Below, in pieces: positions 17,519 to 26,781 of a stretch of DNA of 64,000 nt. Position 1 is the first letter of the stretch. Every line of letters begins with the position of its first letter. The position numbers and the translations under genes were made by a program. The stretch comes from Longibacter sp051155795. GTDB taxonomy: Bacteria; Bacteroidota; Rhodothermia; Rhodothermales; Salinibacteraceae. The stretch covers positions 1 through 64,000 of the forward strand of contig NZ_DAXETW010000010.1 in the NCBI RefSeq assembly GCF_051155795.1, read 5' to 3'. The notes beneath the pieces are model-generated. The model did not search any database and was not told the DNA's origin. It was given only the letters and a program-made list of their open reading frames with translations.

Positions 17519-17845
17519 GTCATTCTGGACGCTGTTGCTGCAGGCTGGTTGGCCGCGGATGGCCGGGCGAGGTCGGGAATTTTCCCGATCCGGATGCATG
17601 ATGCAGATGCGAAGCGTTTTGCAAAAGACGGTGAATGCCGCACGCAGTGACGCACACGTTACGTCCGAACTGGACACTTTCAGCGTGTCCACGTACCATT
17701 ACAAGTCGAAAAGCTCGCTGCATGCCGTCCTGCTGACCGACCTGTGTGATCACACGGGACCCGGCAACGCGCCGGGCGCATCGACCGGCAGGGCAGCAGG
17801 TTTGCGCATTCCGTCCACCTTTCCCGGACTTACCGGCCTCGCTTC
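17519..17845. other. Intergenic region before the Mrp operon
   Basis: About 330 bases likely to contain the Mrp operon promoter. A 110-codon open frame crosses it but has no start context or similarity. Nothing else recognised. Confidence 0.4.
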
Positions 17846-18151
17846 ATGACGCTGATTGACCTGACGTTGATCGAGTGGGTCGTGTACATTACGCTCGCGG
17901 TACTGAGCCTGGCGATCGGCGCAGCGTTCATCCGGGTCCTTCGCGGCCCCAGCCTCCCCGATCGCGTCATAGCGCTGGACCTTGTAGCATACCTTGCGAT
18001 GGGCTTTCTCGGTGCGTACGCCGTTCTTTCCGAGCAGGAGACCTACATTGATGCGGCCCTTGTCCTCGGATTGCTCGCCTTTCTTGGGACGGTCGCTGTT
18101 GCCCGATACATCGAACGCGTCGAGTCGAACGAAAGTCAGACGGAATCATGA
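17846..18151 (+). CDS. mrpF: Mrp Na+/H+ antiporter subunit F
   Basis: A 101-residue membrane protein with three helices. RVLRGPSLPDRVIALD after helix 1 is the MrpF/PhaF signature, and Asp39 in DRVIALDLV is conserved. It is a small subunit of the multi-protein Mrp antiporter that expels Na+ in exchange for H+ at the cytoplasmic membrane. The operon begins here and the gene overlaps mrpG by 4 bases (ATGA), indicating translational coupling. In most bacteria mrpF comes near the end of the operon; here it is first. Confidence 0.92.
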   Translation: MTLIDLTLIEWVVYITLAVLSLAIGAAFIRVLRGPSLPDRVIALDLVAYLAMGFLGAYAVLSEQETYIDAALVLGLLAFLGTVAVARYIERVESNESQTES

Positions 18152-18687
18152 CGGAGATCATCGCCGCCCTGCTGATGCTGGTCGGTACAGGGTTTATGTC
18201 GGTGGCTGCCATTGGCCTCATCCGGCTGCCTGACCTCTACACGCGGATGCACGCCATCACGAAGGCAGGCACCCTCGGCATCGGGCTTCTCCTCGTCGGC
18301 GTTGCCGTGCATATGGGCGACATTAGCTTCACGACGCGCACGGTCGTCGTCATCCTGTTCGTTCTCCTCACCGCGCCGGTGTCCGCCCACATGATCGGTC
18401 GCGCCGGTTACCTCGGCGGCGTCTCCATGTGGCGCGGGACGGTCGTCGACCAGTGGCGCCAGACGTTCGAGGACGTCGTTGCCGAACAGGGGCGTCTCGA
18501 GATTCGAAGTTCGTCGCCGGAGTCCGACGTCCCCGTCCACCGGACCGACGCACTACACTCTGGAGATCGTCGCGCGCTCTTCTCCGACATCGATCCGTCG
18601 AAGACGTCGGCGGATGCAGCGTCGTCAGACGAGGCGCCGGATGATAACGCTCCGTCGAAGAGCGATGAAGCTGAGCCCGCATCGTAG
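18148..18687 (+). CDS. mrpG: Mrp Na+/H+ antiporter subunit G with long acidic tail
   Basis: Residues 1-100 hold the three membrane helices and the MrpG signature IRLPDLYTRMHAITKAGTLG. Subunit G is usually about 110-125 residues; here a hydrophilic C-terminal tail of some 70 residues follows, rich in Ser, Asp and Glu and predicted to face the cytoplasm. Such acidic tails are common in halophile proteins. The start overlaps mrpF by 4 bases. A gap of 112 bases precedes mrpA. Confidence 0.9.
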   Translation: MTEIIAALLMLVGTGFMSVAAIGLIRLPDLYTRMHAITKAGTLGIGLLLVGVAVHMGDISFTTRTVVVILFVLLTAPVSAHMIGRAGYLGGVSMWRGTVVDQWRQTFEDVVAEQGRLEIRSSSPESDVPVHRTDALHSGDRRALFSDIDPSKTSADAASSDEAPDDNAPSKSDEAEPAS

Positions 18688-18799
18688 CTGTTCCGCCCGC
18701 CCCGTCCTCCTCCGGCTGACCGAGCGATTTCGTCGAGCCCACACCGCTACGCTCGCTGCACCCGGTCGATCGTCCCTCGATCACGTTTGAACCGCCCTC

Positions 18800-21286
18800 A
18801 TGCTGCTGGCCGTCCTTAGCGTATTCGCCGCTGCCGCCGTCGCTCCGCTCGTGGTCCGCCTGTCGCGGAAAGCGGCGGGATGGATTCTCGCGACGGTCCC
18901 TCTCGGCGCGTTCGTCTACTTCATCCGCCAGGCGGGGCACGTCACGCATGACGGTGCCCTACGCGAGTCCACCGCCTGGTTTCCGGCGTACGATCTGCCG
19001 CTGTCGTTCTACCTTGACGGTCTGAGCCTGCTCTTTGCCCTGCTCGTCACCGGGATCGGTACGCTGATCGTCGTCTACGCCGGTGGGTACCTCAAGCACA
19101 GCGACGAGCTCGGGCGGTTCTACGTCCAGCTTTTGTCGTTCATGGGCGCGATGCTGGGGCTCGTTCTGGCCGACAACGCCATTGTCTTCTTCATCTTCTT
19201 CGAACTGACCAGCCTGACGTCGTACCTGCTGATCGGCTTTTACCATAACGAAGAGGATTCGCGGCAGGCGGCGCGGAAAGCGCTGGTCGTGACCGGTGCC
19301 GGTGGCCTTGCGCTGATGGCGGGCCTGATTCTGCTGTACCAGGTGACCGGCACGTGGGAGTTTAGCGAGATGCTGGCGATGGGCGACACGGTCGTCCAGT
19401 CGCCGCTCTACGTCGGTATCTTCATCCTGGTCTGTGCTGGCGCATTCACCAAGTCCGCTCAGTTCCCCTTCCACTTCTGGCTGCCCGCCGCCATGGCCGG
19501 GCCGACGCCGGTCAGTGCCTACCTGCACTCCGCGACGATGGTGAAGGCCGGCGTCTTCATCCTCGCGCGTATGCATCCGGTACTCGGGGGGACGGAGCTC
19601 TGGACCACGACGCTCGTCGCGTTCGGCGGCTTCACCATGCTCATGACCGCGTGGCTCGCCCTTCGCTACACCGACCTGAAGCAGATCCTCGCCTACACCA
19701 CCACGATGGTGCTGGGGCTGCTCACGATGCTGCTCGGGGTTGGGACCGAAGAGGCCATCGCGGCCATGGTTACCTTCACGCTGGTGCACGCCCTTTACAA
19801 AGGTGCGCTCTTCATGCTGGCCGGCAACATCGATCATGAGACCGGCACGCGCGACCTGAAGGAGCTGGGCGGGCTGCGGAGCGCTATGCCCATCACCATG
19901 GCCGGCGGACTCGCGGCCGCACTGTCCATGTCCGGTATTCCGCCCTTCTTTGGCTTCATCGGAAAAGAAATTACGTACGAGGCGGCCCTGCACGCCGGGG
20001 GGTGGAGCTCCCTGATCCTGGGCGCCAGCGTGCTCGCGAACGCCGCCCTCGTCGCCTCCGGTCTTCTCGTCGGACTCAAACCGTTCATCGGGGAAATCAA
20101 GGGTGCCTTCACCCGGGAGCCGCACGAGGCGCCGCTCAGCATGTATCTCGGCCCCTGCGTGCTCGGCGGGCTCGGACTTGCCCTCGGTCTCTACCCTGCT
20201 TTCGTCGACCATAGTCTGCTTCAGAGCGCGCAGGCCGGCATCCTGCAGCAACCGCATGAACTCCACCTCGCCCTCTGGCACGGCGTCAATCCCGCGCTGA
20301 TCGCAAGCCTGATCACGTTCGCGCTCGGCTTTGCGATTTACTACGGCTGGGAACGCCTCCAGGAAAGCACGGTGATGGGCGGCTTCGGTCGCGCACTCGG
20401 CGATGCACCGGGCGACGGCTTCGAACGGATCTTGTACCAGCTGGGACGCAGTAGCCACTGGATCACGCGCGCCTTTCAGACCGGCCAGTTCCGCCGATAC
20501 CTGCTGCTCATCTTCACGGGCACGATCATAATGGTCGGTGGAGCACTTCTCTTCGAAGCCAACCTCTCCTGGCCGTCCGAGCTCGGCGAAGTCCGGTACT
20601 ACGAAGTGGCACTGGCGGGATTGATTGTGCTTTCTGCACTCGCCGCCGTCCGGGCCAACGATCGGTTTGTCGCCATCCTTGCACTCAGCATCGGTGGCTA
20701 CAGCGTGGCGCTCCTCTACCTGCTCTTCGGAGCGCCCGACCTTGCCATGACGCAGTTCTCCGTTGAGACCCTGACACTGATTCTTCTGGTGATCGTCCTT
20801 ATTCATCTCCCCAATATCGACGGCTATGAGCCGCTCACCTCCCGTATCCGGGACGCGGTCGTTGCCATCGGGGTCGGGGCGATCGTCACCACCGTTGCGT
20901 TCGGCGCGCTCTCGTTTCCGCTCGACCGGTCGGTATCCGAGTTCATGATGCAGAACAGCTACACGGAGGCGCAGGGGTCGAACATCGTGAACGTGATTCT
21001 TGTCGACTTCCGTGGCCTGGATACGATGGGCGAAATCATCGTCCTCACGATGGCCGCGTTGGGTGTTTTCGTGCTGATGCGGATGCGACGCATTCGTCTA
21101 CCTGAGATCCTCGGAACGCGCCTCCACTCTGATGACGAACCAATCCGGGTGGATGGAGACGGCGAGACGGTCGCGGCCGGTGCCGAAACGGGCGGAGCCG
21201 CAGACCAGAACGGCGGAGCCGGGGTCCATCCCGATGAGCCCGCCAGCGCCGAGGAGGCGGCTTCCGACGATCGGAGCAGTTCCTGA
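18800..21286 (+). CDS. mrpA: Mrp Na+/H+ antiporter subunit A
   Basis: An 828-residue, largest subunit related to respiratory complex I NuoL. About 20 membrane helices are visible. Conserved complex I-like parts include FFELTSLTSYLLIG with the functional Glu, ..GAFTKSAQFPFHFWLPAAMAGPTPVSAYLHSATMVKAG (given as a description of positions ~210-250), and the lysine in helix 8. The C-terminal part carries the MbhD/DUF4040 segment (YLLFGAPDLAMTQFSVE) and an MbhE-like helix pair after IVNVILVDFRGLDTMGE. A 45-residue Gly/Ala/Asp/Glu-rich tail ends the protein. It forms the main proton/sodium path with mrpD. Confidence 0.95.
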   Translation: MLLAVLSVFAAAAVAPLVVRLSRKAAGWILATVPLGAFVYFIRQAGHVTHDGALRESTAWFPAYDLPLSFYLDGLSLLFALLVTGIGTLIVVYAGGYLKHSDELGRFYVQLLSFMGAMLGLVLADNAIVFFIFFELTSLTSYLLIGFYHNEEDSRQAARKALVVTGAGGLALMAGLILLYQVTGTWEFSEMLAMGDTVVQSPLYVGIFILVCAGAFTKSAQFPFHFWLPAAMAGPTPVSAYLHSATMVKAGVFILARMHPVLGGTELWTTTLVAFGGFTMLMTAWLALRYTDLKQILAYTTTMVLGLLTMLLGVGTEEAIAAMVTFTLVHALYKGALFMLAGNIDHETGTRDLKELGGLRSAMPITMAGGLAAALSMSGIPPFFGFIGKEITYEAALHAGGWSSLILGASVLANAALVASGLLVGLKPFIGEIKGAFTREPHEAPLSMYLGPCVLGGLGLALGLYPAFVDHSLLQSAQAGILQQPHELHLALWHGVNPALIASLITFALGFAIYYGWERLQESTVMGGFGRALGDAPGDGFERILYQLGRSSHWITRAFQTGQFRRYLLLIFTGTIIMVGGALLFEANLSWPSELGEVRYYEVALAGLIVLSALAAVRANDRFVAILALSIGGYSVALLYLLFGAPDLAMTQFSVETLTLILLVIVLIHLPNIDGYEPLTSRIRDAVVAIGVGAIVTTVAFGALSFPLDRSVSEFMMQNSYTEAQGSNIVNVILVDFRGLDTMGEIIVLTMAALGVFVLMRMRRIRLPEILGTRLHSDDEPIRVDGDGETVAAGAETGGAADQNGGAGVHPDEPASAEEAASDDRSSS

Positions 21287-21333
21287 CCGTCGCCCGCACC
21301 TGCCGCTCCCCGACCACTCCAACGAGATCCGCT

Positions 21334-21774
21334 ATGATTCGCTCTCTCATCCTGCAGATCGCCACGCGCCTCCTGGTGCCGATCCTGCTCCTGTTCTCGA
21401 TTTTTATGCTGCTGCGCGGCCACAACCTCCCCGGCGGCGGCTTCGTCGGCGGACTGGTCGCGGCGAGTGCGTTCGTGCTGTATGCGCTTTCCGTCGGCGT
21501 TGACGGTGCTCGGCGCGTGTTGCGGCTGGCTCCGCGAACGCTGCTCGGCACCGGATTGGCGTGTTCGGTGGGGGCAGGGATCCTGTCCCTCGCCACCGGG
21601 GCGTCCTTCCTGCAGAGCCTCTGGGTCAAGGTCCCCATTCCCGGACTATCCGACCCGCTGAAGCTGGGCTCGACGCTGATCTTCGACATCGGCGTCATGT
21701 TCGTCGTGGTCGGTACCGTGTTGCTGATGGTCTTCAGCGTCGAGGATCGGGTCCCGGGCCTGATCGACGACTAA
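21334..21774 (+). CDS. mrpB: Mrp Na+/H+ antiporter subunit B
   Basis: A 146-residue MnhB-domain protein with four helices. GHNLPGGGFVGGLVAASAF after helix 1 is the family signature, and the last helix follows LGSTLIFDIGVMFVVVG. It lies 47 bases after mrpA and 70 before mrpC in the same direction. It is an essential membrane subunit whose own transport role is unknown. Confidence 0.93.
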   Translation: MIRSLILQIATRLLVPILLLFSIFMLLRGHNLPGGGFVGGLVAASAFVLYALSVGVDGARRVLRLAPRTLLGTGLACSVGAGILSLATGASFLQSLWVKVPIPGLSDPLKLGSTLIFDIGVMFVVVGTVLLMVFSVEDRVPGLIDD

Positions 21775-21844
21775 TGCTTCTCCGCCGGCTGTGACCGGCT
21801 CCAGAGACCTCCCACGCTGTTTCTGATCGATCTGAATTCGAGTT

Positions 21845-22237
21845 ATGGAATTGATCCTCGCCGTCGTATCGGGTACGCTCTTCGCCGCAAGCTTTTACCT
21901 GCTTCTGCGGCGCAACCTGCTTCGCTTCGTCATCGGCATCATCATCCTCGGCAACGCCGTCAATCTGCTCATCTTCACGATGGGCCGGCTCACGCGGGAG
22001 GTGCCGCCGGTGATTCCCTACGGGCAGAAAGTCATTGAGGGCGCGTACGCGAACCCGCTTCCGCAGGCGCTTATCCTGACAGCCATCGTCATCAGCTTCG
22101 GGCTCTTGGCCTTCACACTGGTCCTCGTCTACCGAAATTACACCGTGTCCGGGACCATCGATGCGGATCGGCTGACGGCCTCGGAGCCGGAGCAGGATGT
22201 GGACCTGCACACCGAAAAAAAACGCCTGCCTGCATAG
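21845..22237 (+). CDS. mrpC: Mrp Na+/H+ antiporter subunit C
   Basis: A 130-residue NuoK-like subunit with three helices. RRNLLRFVIGIIILGNAVNL carries the conserved pattern of MrpC, and PLPQALILTAIVISF carries the second signature, close to the NuoK motif. Its C-terminal 30 residues are charged. It sits between mrpB and mrpD as in canonical Mrp operons. Confidence 0.93.
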   Translation: MELILAVVSGTLFAASFYLLLRRNLLRFVIGIIILGNAVNLLIFTMGRLTREVPPVIPYGQKVIEGAYANPLPQALILTAIVISFGLLAFTLVLVYRNYTVSGTIDADRLTASEPEQDVDLHTEKKRLPA

Positions 22238-22280
22238 CCCCGACGGAGCACACCGCGCTGCCCCCTGAACTCGTTCTGAC

Positions 22281-23783
22281 TTGTTACCGCCGCCGATGAA
22301 GGTTCTCCTCGTACTTCCGGTCCTGATCCCCGCCGTGACCGGCATTCTGACGTTGCTGCTGCGCCGGTCTCGATTCGCGCAGCGTACACTCAGCGTGCTG
22401 GGAGCCGTCGCGCTGCTCGGGGCCTCGTCCGCGGTTCTGTGGACCGTTCAAACGAGCGGCATCCAGGTGGCGCAGATGGGCAACTGGGCGGCACCGTTCG
22501 GCATCACCCTCGTTGCTGATTCGTTCTCGGCCGGGCTCATCACGATCTCGGCGTTCGTTGCGCTCGCCGTTGCCGTGTACGCGCTGCGCGGGATGGACGT
22601 GGAGCGGGAGTTCTTCGGCTTCCATACGCTCTTCCATCTGCTGATGATGGGGATCAACGGGGCGTTCATTACGGGCGATCTGTTCAATATGTACGTCTGG
22701 TTCGAGGTGCTTCTGATCGCCTCGTTCGTCCTTCTCGTCCTGGGGAACGAGGAGCGGCAGCTGGAGGGGGCGGTTAAATACGTCGGGATCAACCTGGTCG
22801 CTTCGGTCTCTTTCCTGACCGCGATCGGACTGCTTTACGGCTTCACCGGCTCGTTGAACTTCGCGGATATCGCGACGAGCATGGGGAATATCCAGGAAGC
22901 CGGGCTCGAGGCGACCATCGCCGCCCTGTTCCTGGTCGGGTTCGGTATCAAGGCCGGCCTCTTCCCGCTCTACTTCTGGCTCCCGGCATCTTACCACACG
23001 CCGCCCGCCCCCGTCGCGGCCATCTTCGCCGGACTCCTCACCAAGGTCGGCGTGTACTCGCTGATCCGCATTTTCACGTTGCTTTTCCCCGAGCCCACCG
23101 GGTATACGAAAACGCTCCTCCTCGTCGTGGCGGGAGCGACCATGGTCATCGGCGTCCTCGGGGCGCTCACGGAGCGAAACGTCAACCGGCTCCTCGCCTT
23201 CCTGGTCATCAGCGCAATGGGCTATGTCGTGATGGGGCTTGGCTTCTTCACGACACTCGGCCTCGCCGGCGCGGTCTTTTACATATTCCAGGACATCCCG
23301 GTCAAGGCGTCGCTCTTCCTCATCGGCGGCGTGATGGAGCGAGAAACCGGCACCACGGAGGTCGGCAAAATGGGCGGCCTCTACATGCACCGGCCGTTGC
23401 TCGCGTTATCGTTTATCGTTCCGGCGTTTTCGCTCGCGGGCTTTCCGCCGTTCCCGGGCTTCTGGGGGAAGTTGACGCTGGTACAGGCAGGTCTCGCGAC
23501 GGAAAACTACCTGATCGTCGCCATCGCCCTTCTCGTGGGCGTCCTGACGCTTCTCGTTGTCGCACAGGTCTGGGCGCGCGCCTTCTGGAGTCCTGCTCGA
23601 GAGGAGGGGCTCGTGAGCACGGACACGCTCCTTCAGCGGTCGGTGTTGCAGGCGCCGATCGTCGTCATCGGCATCGCACTGCTCGCCGTCGGTCTCTACG
23701 CACAGCCGCTCTTCGATCTCGCCCAGCAGGCCGCGGCCAACCTGACGAACACGGCGCCCTACATCCAGGCGGTACTCGGGTAG
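22281..23783 (+). CDS. mrpD: Mrp Na+/H+ antiporter subunit D
   Basis: A 500-residue NuoM/N-like subunit with about 14 helices. The conserved Glu lies in FNMYVWFEVLLIASF (about residues 133-147). The lysine of the proton path is in GIKAGLFPLYFWLPASYHTPPAP. Further along, LTKVGVYSLIR is present. It pairs with MrpA as an antiporter-like module. The start ATG at 22281 directly precedes the first helix (VLLVLPVLIPAVTGIL). Confidence 0.95.
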   Translation: MLPPPMKVLLVLPVLIPAVTGILTLLLRRSRFAQRTLSVLGAVALLGASSAVLWTVQTSGIQVAQMGNWAAPFGITLVADSFSAGLITISAFVALAVAVYALRGMDVEREFFGFHTLFHLLMMGINGAFITGDLFNMYVWFEVLLIASFVLLVLGNEERQLEGAVKYVGINLVASVSFLTAIGLLYGFTGSLNFADIATSMGNIQEAGLEATIAALFLVGFGIKAGLFPLYFWLPASYHTPPAPVAAIFAGLLTKVGVYSLIRIFTLLFPEPTGYTKTLLLVVAGATMVIGVLGALTERNVNRLLAFLVISAMGYVVMGLGFFTTLGLAGAVFYIFQDIPVKASLFLIGGVMERETGTTEVGKMGGLYMHRPLLALSFIVPAFSLAGFPPFPGFWGKLTLVQAGLATENYLIVAIALLVGVLTLLVVAQVWARAFWSPAREEGLVSTDTLLQRSVLQAPIVVIGIALLAVGLYAQPLFDLAQQAAANLTNTAPYIQAVLG

Positions 23784-23867
23784 ACGCCACCCGTCGACCG
23801 CCTTCGGCGTCGAACCGCGGCGCCACACCCGTTCCCGTTTCCATCCCCGCATCCGCTCCACCGCTCG

Positions 23868-24401
23868 ATGCTCGCAACGACGATACGCACACTGGTTCTG
23901 GCACTCATCTGGGCCGCGCTTCAGGGGGCGTTCGACGTTCCAAACCTTTTGTTCGGGCTTCTCCTCGGGGCCGGCGTCACCGTGTTTTCGAAGCCGATCT
24001 TCGACGCGAACGATGACCGGGGCGCCTTCCGCGGTGCCAATCCGGTCCGGCGGCTCGTCCGATTCGGCGTCCTCGTCCTCGTGTTTCTCCGAGAACTGTT
24101 TGTGTCGAGTGTCCGTGTCGCCCGTATCACCGTCGCGCCGTCCTTCGACATCCGGTCGGCCGTGATCGAGTACCCGCTGGACGTTCGGACCAAACGCGAA
24201 ATCACTGCGCTGGCGAACCTGATCACGCTGACGCCGGGGACGATGACGCTCGACGTGTCGGCCGACCAGAAGCACCTCTACATCCACAGCATGTCCGTTG
24301 AGTCGGACGACGGGGCGGAGGTGATTGCTGACATCAAGTCGTCGCTGGAAAAGCACGTGCAGCGCGCGTTTGGTCCCGCAAAGGCCACCTTGGACCAATG
24401 A
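23868..24401 (+). CDS. mrpE: Mrp Na+/H+ antiporter subunit E
   Basis: A 177-residue MnhE-domain protein. Two or three N-terminal helices are followed by a cytoplasmic domain with EYPLDVRTKREITALANLITLTPGT (described, residues ~100-125), the MrpE hallmark. It is the last antiporter subunit in this permuted operon. Its stop codon overlaps the start of the phosphopantetheinyl transferase gene by 4 bases (ATGA). Confidence 0.93.
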   Translation: MLATTIRTLVLALIWAALQGAFDVPNLLFGLLLGAGVTVFSKPIFDANDDRGAFRGANPVRRLVRFGVLVLVFLRELFVSSVRVARITVAPSFDIRSAVIEYPLDVRTKREITALANLITLTPGTMTLDVSADQKHLYIHSMSVESDDGAEVIADIKSSLEKHVQRAFGPAKATLDQ

Positions 24402-25198
24402 CCGGCACGCCGGCGAACCACCGCGACTCAATGCCGCAGGTGTGGGAACGGGCCGCCAGGCGGCTGAAGACCATGGTGAGCGGGTCGGGGGGAAGCGATC
24501 TGCACCTCCACGCGGTGACGTATGGGGATGAGCACGTGCAGAGGTGGCGCTCCTGGCTCTCGGGATCGGAAGGAAAGAAAGCCGGGAGCTTCGGATCGAA
24601 AAAGCGGAGCCGGGAATTTCTGGCCGGACGCGCGGCTGCTCGTGAACTTCTGGCTCACGCAACGGGCGGTCGCCCGGAAGATGTGGGCTTGAAGGTAGCT
24701 CCTGATGATGCGGTCGACGTTGTGGGGAGCAATTGGCATCTCTCCATCGCGCACTGTGGGCCGCATGCTGTTGCCGGAATCTCGCGAGACCGTATCGGCC
24801 TGGATCTGGAGGAGATCGCCCCGCGCAATCCCGACGTGAAGCGGTTTCTATCGCACCCCGACGATGGGAAGGTGCTTCAGCGCCTCCCGTTCGACGCGCG
24901 TGCTACGCTCATTCTTGTGTGGTCGATCAAAGAAGCCGTGCTGAAAGCCCGCCGGAGCGGCTTCCGGACCTCTCCGAAAAAGCTGCGCCTGATGGAAATG
25001 GGCGTCACGGAAGCAGGCGCGAGCGCTGGCGAGGCGTCCGGCAGCACCGTGCCGGCGACCGGCGTGACGGATGTCTCCGTGGAGGGCGGTGATTCGTGGC
25101 GCGTGGCGTTCACGCGGGTACGCCCCGAGATGTTAGACCGAAAGGCGGCCTACTGGTGGACGGTGGCCGTTCCGGTGGACCCGGAGCCTTCAGGCTGA
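24398..25198 (+). CDS. 4'-Phosphopantetheinyl transferase, Sfp type
   Basis: A 266-residue enzyme that moves the phosphopantetheine arm of CoA onto a carrier-protein serine. Motifs visible: WHLSIAHCGPHAVAGIS (residues 113-129), IGLDLEEI with metal-binding Asp136 and Glu138, and WSIKEAVLKA (175-184) with the catalytic Glu and Lys. This is the Sfp/AcpT-like architecture rather than the 120-residue AcpS. It is coupled to mrpE by a 4-base overlap, and its last 9 bases overlap the convergent gene at 25190. Its carrier-protein partner is not in the window. The first ~33 residues are a non-conserved extension and a downstream start is possible. Confidence 0.88.
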   Translation: MTGTPANHRDSMPQVWERAARRLKTMVSGSGGSDLHLHAVTYGDEHVQRWRSWLSGSEGKKAGSFGSKKRSREFLAGRAAARELLAHATGGRPEDVGLKVAPDDAVDVVGSNWHLSIAHCGPHAVAGISRDRIGLDLEEIAPRNPDVKRFLSHPDDGKVLQRLPFDARATLILVWSIKEAVLKARRSGFRTSPKKLRLMEMGVTEAGASAGEASGSTVPATGVTDVSVEGGDSWRVAFTRVRPEMLDRKAAYWWTVAVPVDPEPSG

Positions 25199-25978
25199 GG
25201 TCCGTCGAAGGCGCTTGAGCGTCCAGTACGTCAGCGCTGCACTGCCGATGCCGGCGAGGAGGGGGCGGAGCGTCGGCTCCGGCAGATCGTCGATCTCGAC
25301 GAGACCGCTCGTCCGGCCGATCCCGTCGATCTGGTCCACGCCGAGCGCGCCGCGCAGCGTAGCCGTCGTGGCGGCCTGAACGGCGGTCGCTGCTACAAGC
25401 TGCACCGGCAGCGGGCGGCCGTGATAGGAACCGTATTCGAACGGCACGAGGCGCCCGATGGATTGCAATACACCCGCCATGGTCGGCGTGCAGAACCGGT
25501 CGTCCCCGAAGACCAGATTGGGCTGGACGAACACGGTTCGAAGAGAGGGGAGCCGGGCGGGGATCTCTCGTTCCGCTCGGCGCATCGACGCCAGAAAGCG
25601 CCCCGAAACACCCGGCGGTTTGCTCTGCACGGACAGCTTCACGAACGCATCGACGCCTGCATCCGCCGCAGCTTCAGCCGCGACCATAGCGGCCTCGCCG
25701 TTGATTCGGTCAAACGTCACTCCGTTGTCGGGGTCCTGCGTGATCGTGCCGATCGTGTGGATGACAGCATCGGCGCCGTCCAGAGCGTCCGACCAGGCAT
25801 CCACGTCGAAGACGTCAGCAGTTCTCCATGTTACCTTTCCAACCCACGGGTGCCGAACGGGCAAAAGGTCCGGTTCCCCCGATCGGCCGAACGCCACCAC
25901 CTCGTGTCCCGCATTCACTGCAAGACGACAGATGTGCGATCCGATAAAGCCGTTTCCTCCAGGGACGACGATTTTCAT
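25190..25978 (-). CDS. NAD(P)-dependent epimerase/dehydratase family protein (NDUFA9-like)
   Basis: From ATG 25978 the protein has 262 residues and begins MKIVVPGGNGFIGSHICRLA, with the extended-SDR loop GGNGFIG. AFGRSG follows beta-2, then VIHTIGT and a segment FVKLSVQSKPPGVSGRFLASMRRAE. This resembles NDUFA9/complex I-associated atypical SDRs, which bind NADPH without clear catalysis and lack the YxxxK motif. Residues 235-262 are a hydrophobic C-terminal helix. Its stop lies inside the phosphopantetheinyl transferase gene on the other strand. Function unknown. Confidence 0.82.
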   Translation of the reverse strand: MKIVVPGGNGFIGSHICRLAVNAGHEVVAFGRSGEPDLLPVRHPWVGKVTWRTADVFDVDAWSDALDGADAVIHTIGTITQDPDNGVTFDRINGEAAMVAAEAAADAGVDAFVKLSVQSKPPGVSGRFLASMRRAEREIPARLPSLRTVFVQPNLVFGDDRFCTPTMAGVLQSIGRLVPFEYGSYHGRPLPVQLVAATAVQAATTATLRGALGVDQIDGIGRTSGLVEIDDLPEPTLRPLLAGIGSAALTYWTLKRLRRTSA

Positions 25979-26076
25979 GATGTCATGGGTCGATTGAAGA
26001 ATCGCAAATACGGCCGTTCGAGAGGACACGGGCCGTCGTTTCGGAGAGCAGCATACGTCGGCGGGTTACGGCGGGC

Positions 26077-26556
26077 TCACTCGATGTTGAGCAGCTCGAC
26101 TTCGAAGATCAGCGTGGCGTTCGGGGGGATTGGGCCGGCGCCTCCCGATCCGTATGCAAGCTGCGGGGGGATGACGAGTTGACGCTCGCCGCCGACGTTC
26201 ATTCCCGCGACGCCCTCATTCCATCCCTCGATCACGCTTTCACGCCCCGTGCCGTCGATCCGAAAGGTGAAGGGGCCGCGACCGATGGAGGAATCGAACT
26301 GCGTGCTGTCGGACCGGAGCCAGCCGGTATAGTGCACGCGGACCCGGTCGCCGGACTGCGCTGTGGCGCCGTCGCCCGTTTCGATGTCGTACATCTTGAG
26401 GCCCGAGTCGGTCGTGGTGTATTGTGATGCGTCTACGTCCCGGGGGAGTGCCGGCGGTTCAGCGTCGTCTTCGTCGCCTCCGCAGGCAGAAAGTGTAAGC
26501 AGAAGGACGGCAAGGGAGAGTACGGCGACCGCATGGGAAACGGGAGATCGAGGCAT
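26077..26556 (-). CDS. FKBP-type peptidyl-prolyl isomerase lipoprotein
   Basis: From ATG 26556 the protein has 159 residues. A lipoprotein signal (AVAVLSLAVLLLTLSAC, lipobox LSAC) ends at Cys26, followed by an acidic linker and one FKBP domain. The domain has VRVHYTGWL, QFDSSIGRGPFTF, VIEGWNEGVAGM and YGSGGAGPIPPNATLIFEVEL, all standard FKBP active-site elements. It should catalyse proline isomerisation in the periplasm, anchored to a membrane. A longer frame to 26649 would put the signal peptide internally and is unlikely. Confidence 0.9.
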   Translation of the reverse strand: MPRSPVSHAVAVLSLAVLLLTLSACGGDEDDAEPPALPRDVDASQYTTTDSGLKMYDIETGDGATAQSGDRVRVHYTGWLRSDSTQFDSSIGRGPFTFRIDGTGRESVIEGWNEGVAGMNVGGERQLVIPPQLAYGSGGAGPIPPNATLIFEVELLNIE

Positions 26557-26781
26557 TCGCGCGGGGGAAGAGAAGTGAGGGGTGGACCGTCGGTGCGTCG
26601 GCCGTCCGTTCGGTGTGCCGGTTGCTTCGGGCGACGTGCAGAGTGGCATTCCAGTAATGCCGTTCTGTTCCCCGTCTGTACATGGCGGGCGGGGTCTCTG
26701 GCCTGACGCGCAGGTTACGGTAATCGACTGTACCCAACCGTTTGTATTGCGTCTCTATCTTCGTCTCTGCCGGTTGCCTCG

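Noticed and set aside
17517..17849. 110-codon plus-strand frame before mrpF
   Set aside because: Starts inside the sodA terminator arm and has no domain or start signal.
18688..18799. Extra gene between mrpG and mrpA
   Set aside because: The 112-base gap has only a Pro/Arg-rich frame continuing from an mrpG shadow.
18959..20806. 615-codon open frame on the minus strand
   Set aside because: It lies wholly antisense to mrpA, is highly charged without any domain pattern, and reflects high GC at third positions of the real gene.
22284..23390. 368-codon minus-strand frame
   Set aside because: Antisense shadow of mrpD; composition is extreme in Arg, Asp, Glu and His and no motif is present.
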